DNA from: Coleophoma eucalyptorum
Taxonomy: Eukaryota; Ascomycota; Leotiomycetes; Helotiales; Dermateaceae
Assembly (NCBI GenBank): GCA_026120035.1
Contig: JALRME010000001.1
Coordinates: forward strand, 1,315,909 to 1,379,908
Length of the DNA stretch: 64,000 nucleotides
Direction: 5' to 3'
The notes under the pieces are model-generated. The model was not told the DNA's origin. It searched no databases and worked only from the letters and a program-made list of their open reading frames with translations. A program made the position numbers and the translations under genes. This document shows, in pieces, positions 41,269 through 51,483 of this stretch (within the stretch, counting starts at the first letter, position 1; the number at the start of each line of letters is the position of its first letter).

Positions 41269-42834
41269 ATGTCTACTCTTCATGAGCGGCGGCGTAAGAT
41301 TCTTAGATCCAATTCACGTCGCAACCACCCAATGGACGTCTGCAGTAGCAGCACGATCAATTCTCAGGTACATCCATACCCGGACTGCGAATCATCCACC
41401 GCGGCACAGTCCCCGAAAATGACCCACGATATTGTTGATTTGCTTGCCAGCGTTTACCGTCGTGTCTCAATCTCGGCCATCACTGTGATCTGTGTTTGTG
41501 GAGCCCCCGAGATCCCCCAGGATCCAGCGGTAGTACGATCCTTCAGATACCAAGCTTTGAGCATGGTGAACAACATCAACAAAATCAATCGGACCGTTTG
41601 CAACCCTTTCAGCGATGATACCCCCTACCGCGGAGACGATTACTATTTGAACCTTGTGTCCTCTGCCTTCGCTGATTTGGATACAGTTGGCCAGCAACTC
41701 ATTAACATGATCGAAAATACGAGTGCCTCATCCGACAACCTCATATGCGACAAGATTATTACCGCTCTAGCCTACATTGTCCGGCAGAATTCGGGCTCCG
41801 ATGTCGATTTCAGATCGCTTCCGACTATCGTAGCTGAACCACTGCCTCCAGACCGTAGTGGCCAAATAGCAATCATTCGATCATACTTTGAGTACATATC
41901 AAGCGGCCGGCTTGCTTTCCAAGAGGCTTTCCATTCCGATACCCCTGACACAATTCCCTGGGCAGAACATGGATTTCAAGACCGGTCAGCTTATGTTAAG
42001 GAATTCCTTGTGCCCATGCTTCTTTACCAATGCATGTCAGGCGCTCACTTTCTACGCTGGCTCATCTATTCTTGGCGGAAACTGGTCTTCACAAATCTAC
42101 CATCGTTGGAAAGTGCTTCGCTTATATATGATCCTGAGTCCTCCCTAAGGATGAAACCAACAGGGGATGTTAGAGGTTTCCCCAACATCGTGTGGGCGTC
42201 CATGGAGGTGGACGACCACACGGGAGCTCTCATCACCAACCGAGAAACGTTGGTTACTGGACAGAGCTTGCGGACTAAACAGTTGATACCACCCGGTTGC
42301 TCTACTACTATCCTTCCCTTCCACCAAGCCGCACCGTCTTCTGTGAAGCCCGAGATGACGGTAAATCCACAATTCCTCGACTTCACTTCTAGTGGGCTGG
42401 AGATACTGGCCAGTATAGCATCATCACAGAACACCGAGGAAGACATTGTGATGAAGATCGAGGATGATGGAACGGAAGGCAAATGTGAAAACAGTATGAT
42501 TGCCACGAGCAAGAACGGAAAGAAAGCTTCATCACCTTCAACAGTATCAACGGCGACCAACGCCGTGAAACAAAAAATCCGACAGGCGCATCTGATATGC
42601 CCACGTTGTCTCGTACGAGTTTCTCTTCCCAAGGATATGCAACGGCATCTGAAGAGTATTCATGGCGTGGATGGAAAGGAGTATTACTGTCCCGTGGAGA
42701 CCTGCAAACGAAGCTGGGCCCGCAAGTATCCCTTTGATCGCCTGGACAACTGGCGCAGACATGTGGGGACTGTACACAGGAAGATTGGCTTCAAGGATAG
42801 TGATTGTATTGTGGTGAATGCCGGGAGTTCTTGA
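41269..42834 (+). CDS. C2H2 zinc-finger protein
   Basis: A 521-aa frame from the ATG at 41269 with no introns; the frame is open further 5' but without an ATG. A second plausible start is Met at 41419 (MTHDIVDLLASVYRRVSIS), where the protein begins to look globular. Most of the chain (residues ~60-330) is helical and not recognised. The C-terminus has two C2H2-type fingers: CPRCLVRVSLPKDMQRHLKS with IH following, and CPVETCKRSWARKYPFDRLD with HVGTVH. An acidic, Ser/Lys-rich linker precedes them. A DNA-binding or regulatory role is inferred from the fingers alone. No fungal Zn2Cys6 cluster is seen. Confidence 0.8.
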   Translation: MSTLHERRRKILRSNSRRNHPMDVCSSSTINSQVHPYPDCESSTAAQSPKMTHDIVDLLASVYRRVSISAITVICVCGAPEIPQDPAVVRSFRYQALSMVNNINKINRTVCNPFSDDTPYRGDDYYLNLVSSAFADLDTVGQQLINMIENTSASSDNLICDKIITALAYIVRQNSGSDVDFRSLPTIVAEPLPPDRSGQIAIIRSYFEYISSGRLAFQEAFHSDTPDTIPWAEHGFQDRSAYVKEFLVPMLLYQCMSGAHFLRWLIYSWRKLVFTNLPSLESASLIYDPESSLRMKPTGDVRGFPNIVWASMEVDDHTGALITNRETLVTGQSLRTKQLIPPGCSTTILPFHQAAPSSVKPEMTVNPQFLDFTSSGLEILASIASSQNTEEDIVMKIEDDGTEGKCENSMIATSKNGKKASSPSTVSTATNAVKQKIRQAHLICPRCLVRVSLPKDMQRHLKSIHGVDGKEYYCPVETCKRSWARKYPFDRLDNWRRHVGTVHRKIGFKDSDCIVVNAGSS

Positions 42835-43210
42835 GTATCTGTACTAGACTACAGCAGGCATTGATTGGTACGGAGCCTTAAGGCATCTTAAAACTGGGGT
42901 TCACCATTTTTGATAGCATGGCGTATGGAGTTTTCTATGATTTTTAGGGCCTCTAAGATAAACGAAAGGCGTTCGTTTTAGTTTAGACAGCATCTCCAAG
43001 GGCGTTTTCCTCTCTATGGTTGAGAGACGGGGTTTGTGTTACAACTCCATAAGAGTCAGATCACTCTTCACATCTAAGTTATCTTAAACTTTGTAATCTC
43101 ATCCTTATTTGGACAACAATATAATCATGTCTCTGCCTATGAGGGAAATCGTAACGCTTCTAAATTAAACTGCGCAGCAAGTTCAGCTGAAACACAACCG
43201 TTCCAAACCT
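42835..43210. other. Intergenic, convergent 3' regions
   Basis: A 376-bp AT-rich gap between the converging zinc-finger gene and permease gene. Nothing else is visible. Confidence 0.6.
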
Positions 43211-45665
43211 CTATATTGATTGCATCCCCATCCCACCCACCCTATGACCCTCGACGAAAACCACCGGCGGTGTATACCTCTTTCTACCATGCACGATATA
43301 AACCACAAGCGCAAGGGCAATAACACCCACCCAAACAGCCGGCGCCCAATTCGCCGTCGAAGTATCGACTGGCACACTTGCTGGAAAACAACTAAAAATA
43401 ATCACGAACCCAGAATAGGCAAATGCAAACATGTTTATGGGAATGCCGAAGCGGCCGAGACTCCAGCGAGCTGGGGGAAGTGGTTGCTTGAGGAGCCGGA
43501 GCCGAAGTACGCAGCCGATGGAGATCATGTAGGTGGAGAGCAGGGCGAGGAGGGTCAGGGAGACGATGATGTTGAATGCAAAGGTCGAGCCCAGGTTGAT
43601 GAGGCAGAGGATTCCGGAGACGACGGATGTGAGATAGACGGAATTATCTGGGACGTTGGTTTTGTGGTTGATCTTGAATTGGGAGGTCAGTATCCTAGCT
43701 CTTGAACGAGGTAGATAGAGAATGGGATGAGGAAGCCGTACCTTTGAAATCCAGTTGGAGCAAGGAAACCCGCGATCGCGAGAGAATGCCCACAGTTCTC
43801 GGGATGTCGTCGCTAAAGCGGTGATATTGCCAGAGAACACCAAGATCAGGAGGATGATCATGAGGGTCAGTGCAACACCTTCTGAGCCAGTGTTTAAGAA
43901 GAGGTTGAGATATGGAGCGTCGGAATTGATTGCGTCTTCCAAGCTCCCGATGCAGAATAGCATAGTTACCAGAGTTACCCTTTATTCATCAGTATACAGC
44001 AATACCAGATAGTTTTACTTTACTTACAGTCCCATGGCTACATTCAGGATGTAACTCCACCACATCGCTCGTGGGACATTGAGAGAGGCGTTCTCAACCT
44101 CCTCGCTAATGTGGACTGCTGAATCAGACCCTGGAAACATACTTAGTATATATCGTTACTTGAACAGTTACATGTCACATCAGGAGAAGGACGTACCAAG
44201 ATTACAATACATAACTGAAACTTGAGAAACGAGACAAGAAGTCCCAACATTACTCCAACCTCCATTATTGACAACCTCGGTAAAAACCGCAGTAGCTGAG
44301 TTTTTTGGAGCCATGACCCAAAGCGGGACGATGGTAATAATGAAGCCCAAGATATGTCCAAAAAGTGAGACGGTTTCGAGCATTGGCAGGATCTTGGCCC
44401 CCCAAGTATTGAAAAATATGGTGACGACCAGGAATGCAAGCATGATCAACGTATATTGCCAATTCGGAAATAGGAAATCAGCATTAGTGACGTTGATGAT
44501 GGCCTGGACTAAAGTTGTGAGCACGAATACACTAGATGCTACACTTGCGAGCCAGCCGAGGGTTGACATCCAGCCTAGTAAGGTACTGTCAGTGCTGCTT
44601 GAGTACAAAGAAGGTATATCCTCACCTGCGGCGTAACTTAAAAACTTTTGGTATTGTGGTGGGGCGAATTCTGACACCCAGTGATATTGACCTATTAGTT
44701 TCTGGTTAGTGCACGAAATATGCTCTTGTGGGCTTTTTAAGAGCAGCCTTGAAGCCATCTACTGATGTTTTCAAACGTATCGTCTGAATATAACAAAGAA
44801 GATCAAGTTCGAAATTTAGAGAGACATTGCTGTACATACCTCCAGATGTGGGAGCCCTATATATTCTGTTGTTAGTAATCACTTTCCCAACCACCACCAC
44901 AACCCAGTCAAGAGATTATTCTTCGTATCCTCACTTACATGCTTTCCATCTCAGCAAGACTCGCCACTATGGTCGAATAACAGACCACAGTCCCGATGAA
45001 CACCCAAAAGAGGCCTGCAAACCCACCATTCAGAAGGCCAACGCTTAGTGACACGAGCGTAAACTCCCAAGTTGCCATATAAATTCTGAAGTGGCATGAT
45101 CAGCATTGGACTGACTTTAGGTTGGCAACTGAATGGCTCGAGGACACTAGGGTTTCTTCGTGAGAGGTACATTAGGACTTACGAGATGAAACCTATAGCT
45201 TGGTTAACATTTATTGTCATTGTAGACGTCAAAATAACTAGGCGGCGCGAATGGAAATGACGGAAAGAAGTGTTTTAGCATCTTACCTAATGTTGACAAA
45301 AACCCAAAATTCCTCTTATATCACTGTCAGTCAACCCATTAATGAATCATCGAGTCTGAAAGTGAAGAATAGGGAACCTTTGATGCTGGTATTGGACAAC
45401 AAGGCAACAAGTTTTCTGCTTTTGATCAACCACTTGGAATTGAAGAATTGAAAAGTTCCCCCAAGTCTGCGACCTGATATGCTAACAAGCGGAAGCGCCA
45501 GAGGCCGCTCACCTTGAACTCTTGTTTCTTTCCTAGTCGTTGCATATCATGGTGGTCATGCTTGTCATGTTTTGCGTCGCCATCGCCGAAAAGCCCATCC
45601 TCCTGGCCGGAAGTCGTGTAAGCAGGGGCACTGAGTTCAATCGGCACATCCTTGAAGGCATCCAT
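43211..45665 (-). CDS. Amino-acid permease, APC superfamily (GABA/choline permease type)
   Basis: The model is complement(join(43211..43672, 43742..43979, 44028..44130, 44197..44574, 44626..44691, 44840..44856, 44939..45085, 45183..45192, 45287..45314, 45513..45665)), 533 aa. The ten exons include microexons of 28, 10 and 17 nt; all junctions keep frame and introns are 48-198 nt. The N-terminal ~50 residues are cytoplasmic and His/Asp-rich (AKHDKHDHHDMQRLGKKQEF). The chain then follows the plasma-membrane permease pattern: RNFGFLSTLGFISIYMATWE, MAPTSGGQYHWVSEFAP, GWMSTLGWLASVASSVFVLT, HISEEVENASLNVPRAMWWS and ATTSRELWAFSRDRGFP, and about 12 hydrophobic segments. These are hallmark motifs of fungal GABA/amino-acid transporters such as Uga4. 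The exact substrate is not deducible. Confidence 0.93.
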
Positions 45666-46072
45666 ATCCTCGTCCTGGGCAATTGGTCTGTACTGAAGGA
45701 GAGATCCAAAGAGCCAAAGCATGAAGAGGTGTAGAAGGTGGTTCCGCACGGGAGCCACTAATATATAGATTGCTTGATTAACTAGGTTCAACAGATACGT
45801 ACAGTGGTGACTGTTATCGCAACTTTGTGTAAATCTAACCGAGCTAATGTGCGACGCGAGGGGTGCATCGCTTCTAGGCCTGGATCTGCACCATATTTGA
45901 CCGCGGGCTGAGCCGCCTCTCCAGCCAATGCTTAAGTGCGCGCAAGCTTCCCTTATCAAGTTAATCCCAACCCTACGCTCGTAGAATACAGCCCGATGAT
46001 TGGGCCACTGTTTTTGTGCATAAGATCAATTGACAATCATTGTCCGGCATTATACATACGATAGCTGCCAGT
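45666..46072. other. Intergenic region between two minus-strand genes
   Basis: About 400 bp holding the permease promoter and leader and the 3' side of APC4. The permease frame remains open upstream of the chosen ATG, but that translation is not permease-like. Confidence 0.55.
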
Positions 46073-48712
46073 TCAAGCCTGATCTCCCATAGATGTATCT
46101 TCATCGTCTTCCAACGCTGCCGGTAACCCCAAAACCTTGTAGTGAACATAGCCCTTACCCAAGACAATGAGCCGTGGTGTGGTTTTGTACCTGCCGTTCT
46201 GAGCTCTAATTTCAAGTTTTGCCGGAATGAATGATTCATCACCAGGAATGGTATACTGTGCCGAACCCATCAATTCATCGCTCTCAAGTCTCGTGGATTC
46301 TGGGTACTCCAGCACCTTCGGCGTTGTTGAAAATCGATGTGATGATGCATCGCCATCGGTCGGAAGTCCCTTCGGCGGATTAGGTGATGCATATGGTATG
46401 TTCAAAAGACTGGTAGTCCCTAGTCATCGTCAGCTAGGATTGTTTATACACCGATAAAGATTATTGTACCGTTGAATTCCCATAAGACCAACAAGGTACT
46501 GTCGTCAAATATCTTCATATCGACAACTAGTCCTTCACCAAGTTGCCAACTCGAAGTCTCGATAGCACGATGAGTACTGATACCATTCTCTAGATGCACT
46601 TCAACCCGAACGACGTGGACTATTTTCCATTAGTGAGCTAACACCACCATGGAAAGACACCTACTTTGACTTTTATTGCTTTTGGGAATAAAGGCAATAT
46701 AAGTGAAGAATGAATTGCTGTTCTGTATAACCAATAAGCACCATGGGCATTTGGCTATCCGGGAAGACTTACCAATTCATGTACTCTCATGTCCATTGGA
46801 GAATCAGGAAGAGCACCTCCAAGCTTCACTACAGACCCAAAAAGAACGTTCCTCTTTTCTGCATCAGCAATTTGCTTGAATACAGTATCCGCTTGCTGAG
46901 AAAGGTTTCTGCATAGCAGATCTAATCGAGGTAGAGATGTCAAGTACGACTGCAATGCTTCATGTTTTTGAACTTCTTGGTCAAGGAGATTGAATTTTGC
47001 TACGCCTTGACCGATGTTGGCAAACTCATTCTTCTGCTCCTCGGAACTTTCCTGAAGATACATGGCAAGTGGACTACCGGTCATAACTGTTTGCAGATAC
47101 AGCAGAACCTTACTGTGATCGATTGAAGATTCCTTTTCCATTGCTTCGTCGCTTTGTGCCCCTGAGTCCGAGGCTAACCTGTCGATTTCGTATCTTAACC
47201 AAGCGGAAAAGGCAGTAAAAAGATCCAGTTCCTCGACAACCCGCATCAAAATTTTGGACGCAACAAGGTTCAGGCATGCAACCGTATCCACGAGGAGAGC
47301 AATCTGTTGACTTGAGAATCCTATGGTGTCGTTACTGCCTTGGAATTTTGCAATACCCGTAAGTCGACTCAGAATGACAGAGCAGCGTTCGAGAGCTGGC
47401 AGCATATTTTCGTGTACGAGTCTTCTGAGACCCTCTAGGCCGCTTACCACTGCCTTGTCCCATCGTTTGTGGCCCTATAGAGGTTAGATCAGAGAGTAAC
47501 GCCTCGTTGTTTCCACTTACCCGCTCACTCAGTTCATCAATCAGCCATTCTTTGACCACAGGGAAAGTATGGCCAGTGGCGACAGAGTGATACAAGGATT
47601 GCACTATATCACGAGTCCCATTCTCTGCAAGAGTCTCGTTGATATTGCGTAGGAACTTGCCAGGTAGTTCTTGTGTTGCTTTCCACTCGCTAATCATAAG
47701 TGATTGCACTTGATGAATATATCTTAAAAGATTTTGCAACGCTGTAGATCGCGAAGCTAGCAAAGATAGGTATTCGCTCGATGCTGATATGAAGCGGAGG
47801 TCCATTGGAACGTAGTAAAGGTCTCCATGCTCATTAGAATCCTGCAGAAGTAGATTATGAGTAGAGTACTGTTCATGGGCTTCGTGTAGTACGAGTTGGG
47901 CAGATTTAGAACCCAAAATGGGAGACTGGAAGGACCCAATTACAAATGAGTCGTAAATGCTTAGATGAAGTCGACCGCTCTTCGTGCCAACTACCATGAC
48001 ATCCACAGCATTCTTATCACGTGGATCAAACGGGCGGAACAAAGCATCCAAGGAAGCTCTTGACGAGAATATATCTTCTCTATAAATCATTAGGGAGCGG
48101 TCTAGAAGACTGGAAATACTCACGAGATTCCTCCCGCAGCTAACACGCTGAGCTTTGGTAAGCTGACCTCAATGTCAATGAGAGTAAGATCCTGAGGTAG
48201 GTCTAAAAGTATCCTTTCCCCAAATACCTGGGGATCCTGCTCTAGTAGTTTCTCCCATGAACCTCCCTTTCTAACAAGCGTGGAGTTCGGTTTCCGTACT
48301 GTCGTATTAAATGCCCATCCCATGCACGTGACACCGGTGGAATCATCGTTGCTGGTTGAAAACTGGTGAACTGCCTTGCTGCTTTCCGCACTCACTAAGC
48401 GCACTGTGCCGTCGCTCCACGATATTGCAAGTAGTTGGCCTGATAAGAAGTCAATCTCTAATCAATACTAGCTGGTTCTGTGGATTGTGCCTTACCGTTC
48501 GGTTTCCATCGAATTTGGTCCACCTTCAATGTGCGTGCTTTCTGCATGACTGTAAAGACTCTTTGACCATTGAGGCGAAAGACAAGAACTTGCTGGTCGG
48601 TACTGACAAGAGCCAGGAGATCCATAGATGGACAATAGGCCACAAGACGTGGGTTGACTGCATGGTGCAGAGTCTTCTCGCTCAAAAGCTCAAGGACTAT
48701 GGGTTCATTCAT
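46073..48712 (-). CDS. APC4: Anaphase-promoting complex subunit 4
   Basis: The model is complement(join(46073..46419, 46470..46619, 46665..46722, 46773..47474, 47521..48079, 48124..48439, 48496..48712)), 782 aa. Introns are 50, 45, 50, 46, 44 and 56 nt, mostly with CTAAT or CTAAC branch sites. The N-terminal half is a WD40-type propeller (NPRLVAYCPSMDLLALVSTD, then VDQIRWKPNGQLLAISWSDG, then VTCMGWAF). The central helical APC4 domain contains KRWDKAVVSGLEGLRRLVHE and NMLPALERCSVILSRL, and a C-terminal beta-rich part follows. APC4 is a platform subunit of the APC/C ubiquitin ligase, which drives metaphase-anaphase transition and mitotic exit. Length matches other APC4 proteins. Confidence 0.92.
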
Positions 48713-49224
48713 GGCGAATACTGCTCGTCCAATCTATCCTTATGTCTTTGGACCGAGTTGAGGTCCAACTGCATGGTTCGCAGCCAAATTTATGGATTGT
48801 GCATGGTGTCGTGCAAGGTAAGAACGCGTACCAAATCGCGTTTGTTCTCACGGATTTATAAGCGAGAGACTTAAGGAATAGCAGCACAACATCTCCAGGT
48901 AGGAAGAACCTCATTTAGAAATGAACTAAATTCAGGATTTTATGTGGTGACAACGGCGGTAATTGGGGGGGGGGGCCCTAACCTAAGGGACCCTTATATG
49001 ATACAAAGGTCTCTATACACGGGGGACATCGCTAGGGAAAGTTTATAGTTGCTAGGCCTTGAAGGCAGGATAGGCAGTGATTGAGGCACAAAAGGGGCCG
49101 ATCAATTTTATGGCATCGGTGATCCCCTGTGCTTTTATTCTCTATTCTGGATCATTCAATATGGTTTACTAATGACTCGCGCCACGCTCTTGGACTCCGC
49201 AGACTTTTACCCATATCCATTCCC
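48713..49224. other. Intergenic region between two minus-strand genes
   Basis: A 512-bp gap containing a poly-G run (about 48967-48976). It comprises the APC4 promoter and the delta-COP 3' UTR. No gene is supported. Confidence 0.6.
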
Positions 49225-50975
49225 TCATTCGATGACATAAGAATCAGCAACAGACTTGATCTCCTTTGAAAATGTAACCTCCTCATTCATTTCGAGAAGT
49301 GTTACAGAATTGACCTAAGACCTATATTAGCTGGATTCGTAGTATAGCAAAGGCAGAAATCTTACGTCGACATCAATGAAAGGTCGGGTCTTGGAAAATT
49401 TGACCTGCATTGGGAAGAATTCATTCTCATCTTCTGCTTGTGCCTCAAATTCGAAGGATCCAGAGGCGTTCTCATCATCAACCGCACCAATGGCCCACTC
49501 AAGGCTGTCCCCAGACACTTCGTAAGTAGCGTCAAAGCTTGAAACCGCAGGTTCACTCGTGGCATATGGGATGGTGACAGAAACATCATTCAAGGAGTCA
49601 CCTCCAGTCAACTCGTATTCAACGGTGATAGTGTAGGTATCATCCGAACCCTTGTTCACCCACACAGTGAAAGTAATGGGAACAGCACTGGAATCATCTG
49701 CTTTTGGCGTAGCTCTCCATCTCAAGACCCCCACAGAGTTATTTACTGGGAATCCCTTCGTAATATTACTCATCTGTATGCCTTTAGTGCTGTTGAAGAC
49801 TCCTTTGTCAACATTGGGATGGGTTCGGAACTGAACACCGTGGCTAGCATTTGCAACAAGGTCGAGCTTGACCTTCGTCAACGTTGGGTCGGAAATCTTC
49901 AGCTGAAGATCTCCCTTCACTTCCAAGGAGTTCAGGGTTCCCTCTCGCGACAGTTTTGCGCCTACAGTCTCCGCGATAGTGACATGAATAGCATCTCGAT
50001 CAAGAGAGGAAGAGACTCGTGCAGATGCATGGGTATGTTCGGCAACTGGTGCAGGATGGTTTGGAACCAAGGGCGAGGACGATGATTCTTCTACTTCAGC
50101 ACCCATATCTCCCCTCACGCGCTCAAACATATCTGTTGTCTTCGACTTCTTGCCCAGCTGCATGCCTTTACCTTTTGGTGCGCTTGCTCTTTTAGAAGTC
50201 AGTATTATTACCAATTGTCTCGAGGGGTTGCCTACTTGAAAGACTTGTTCTTTTCAGCCTCATAAGAGTCATATGTATCTGTGACAGCTGGGCGGCTTGG
50301 AGGGGTATAAGTTGGATAAACTGGTGTCCTTGGGCCACTTCTGCCACTCCTTGAGACGTCCTTTCTTTGCATTTCCAACTGCTTTGCCTTGCGCTTTCGC
50401 TCCTCAGTGGCCTCCAATTCTTTGTTCTGTAGAAGTCAGCATAAGCCATACACGATCAGTGTAACGTCATACTCTAGAAATAATCTCCTGGATTCTCTCT
50501 TCGTGACTCTCCATCTCTAAGAATGTCTTGATCTGGCTGATCGTAAGGTTCTCCCTGTACCCCAGCGTAACAAGCTCGTCGAATGCGCTAAGAAGCTCGT
50601 ATGCGTTTTTCAAGATCTCTCTCTCATCCAAGCTTTTGCAAGTGCTCGTTACGACCTGTGCAAAGAGATGTAGCGAGTCAATGTCTTGAAGGATATTCGA
50701 TTGGCGGTTGGTGATGAGAACCATATACAATTCGTCCAGCGGTTGGTAAACAAATCGTACATTATCCTGCTCTACGGTAGTATGCTGAGTTCCAGTGTCT
50801 GCGAGTTTAGGGAAAGATGCCAGAAGAGCTTCGATTCTCGACCGTTGCATCTCACGAAACTGTCTGGAGAGGACAGCTTTTCCTCCCCGCGTACAGATTG
50901 AAGCTGCCAGAACGACCTATATGAAATATTAGCAGTCATATGTGAAGCTAATATCTTCAGGACTATGCGCACCAT
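49225..50975 (-). CDS. RET2: Coatomer subunit delta (delta-COP)
   Basis: The model is complement(join(49225..49314, 49366..50188, 50236..50426, 50473..50916, 50973..50975)), 516 aa. The first exon would be only the ATG, followed by a 56-nt intron with a weak GTGCGC donor but a good GCTAAT branch. Without it the conserved start MVVLAASICTRGGKAVLSRQ cannot be read in frame. The N-terminal longin domain covers ~1-140 and the linker is basic (NKELEATEERKRKAKQLEMQ). The C-terminal mu-homology domain spans ~270-516 (LKISDPTLTKVKLDLVANAS, then FPMQVKFSKTRPFIDVDVNS) and ends in VADSYVIE. Delta-COP is part of the COPI coat for Golgi-to-ER retrograde transport. It is divergently transcribed from the acidic-protein gene. 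Confidence 0.94.
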
Positions 50976-51483
50976 TGTTGCGAGTATAACGGGCACAGTT
51001 TCGTAGAGGTGTGGAGGATTGAATGTAGGCCAGCAGTTAAGGTCACCTAACCATTAAGTGAAGGTGAGGTCCAGCGCCCGGCTCATTGACTTCACGTGAT
51101 TCAGAGCTAAGCTCAGGCTGCAAGCCAACGCGCTAAGGCAACGTCAACCTGGGAATTTGAAGCTTCAGATCGAGCTATAGACAAGGCTTCAACCTCCCTC
51201 TGCGATAACAGATTCGTTTCACTGCTTATCGGTCCCAAATGACTAGTTATAGAGGGGTGTACTTCAAACCACTTTCAATTTCCGAAACCCTCTATTCCAG
51301 AGCTCTTGGTTCGCCACGCGAAATACTCAATACTTTTCCTACTTTTGTTGCTTCGATACCAGCTACCGCAGTTTCAGCACCACCATTTTAGACCCTACTC
51401 ATTTACATACTTTCAACTCAGTGAAAGACTTAAGATTTTATCTTCTGAAAGCTCTTGCAGCTTGATACTTCTTTGCATACTCA
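50976..51483. promoter_or_regulatory. Divergent promoter of delta-COP and the acidic-protein gene
   Basis: A 508-bp non-coding interval. It contains the perfect palindrome TCACGTGA at 51092-51099, a strong E-box/Cbf1-type site. A pyrimidine-rich leader precedes the ATG at 51484. Confidence 0.5.
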
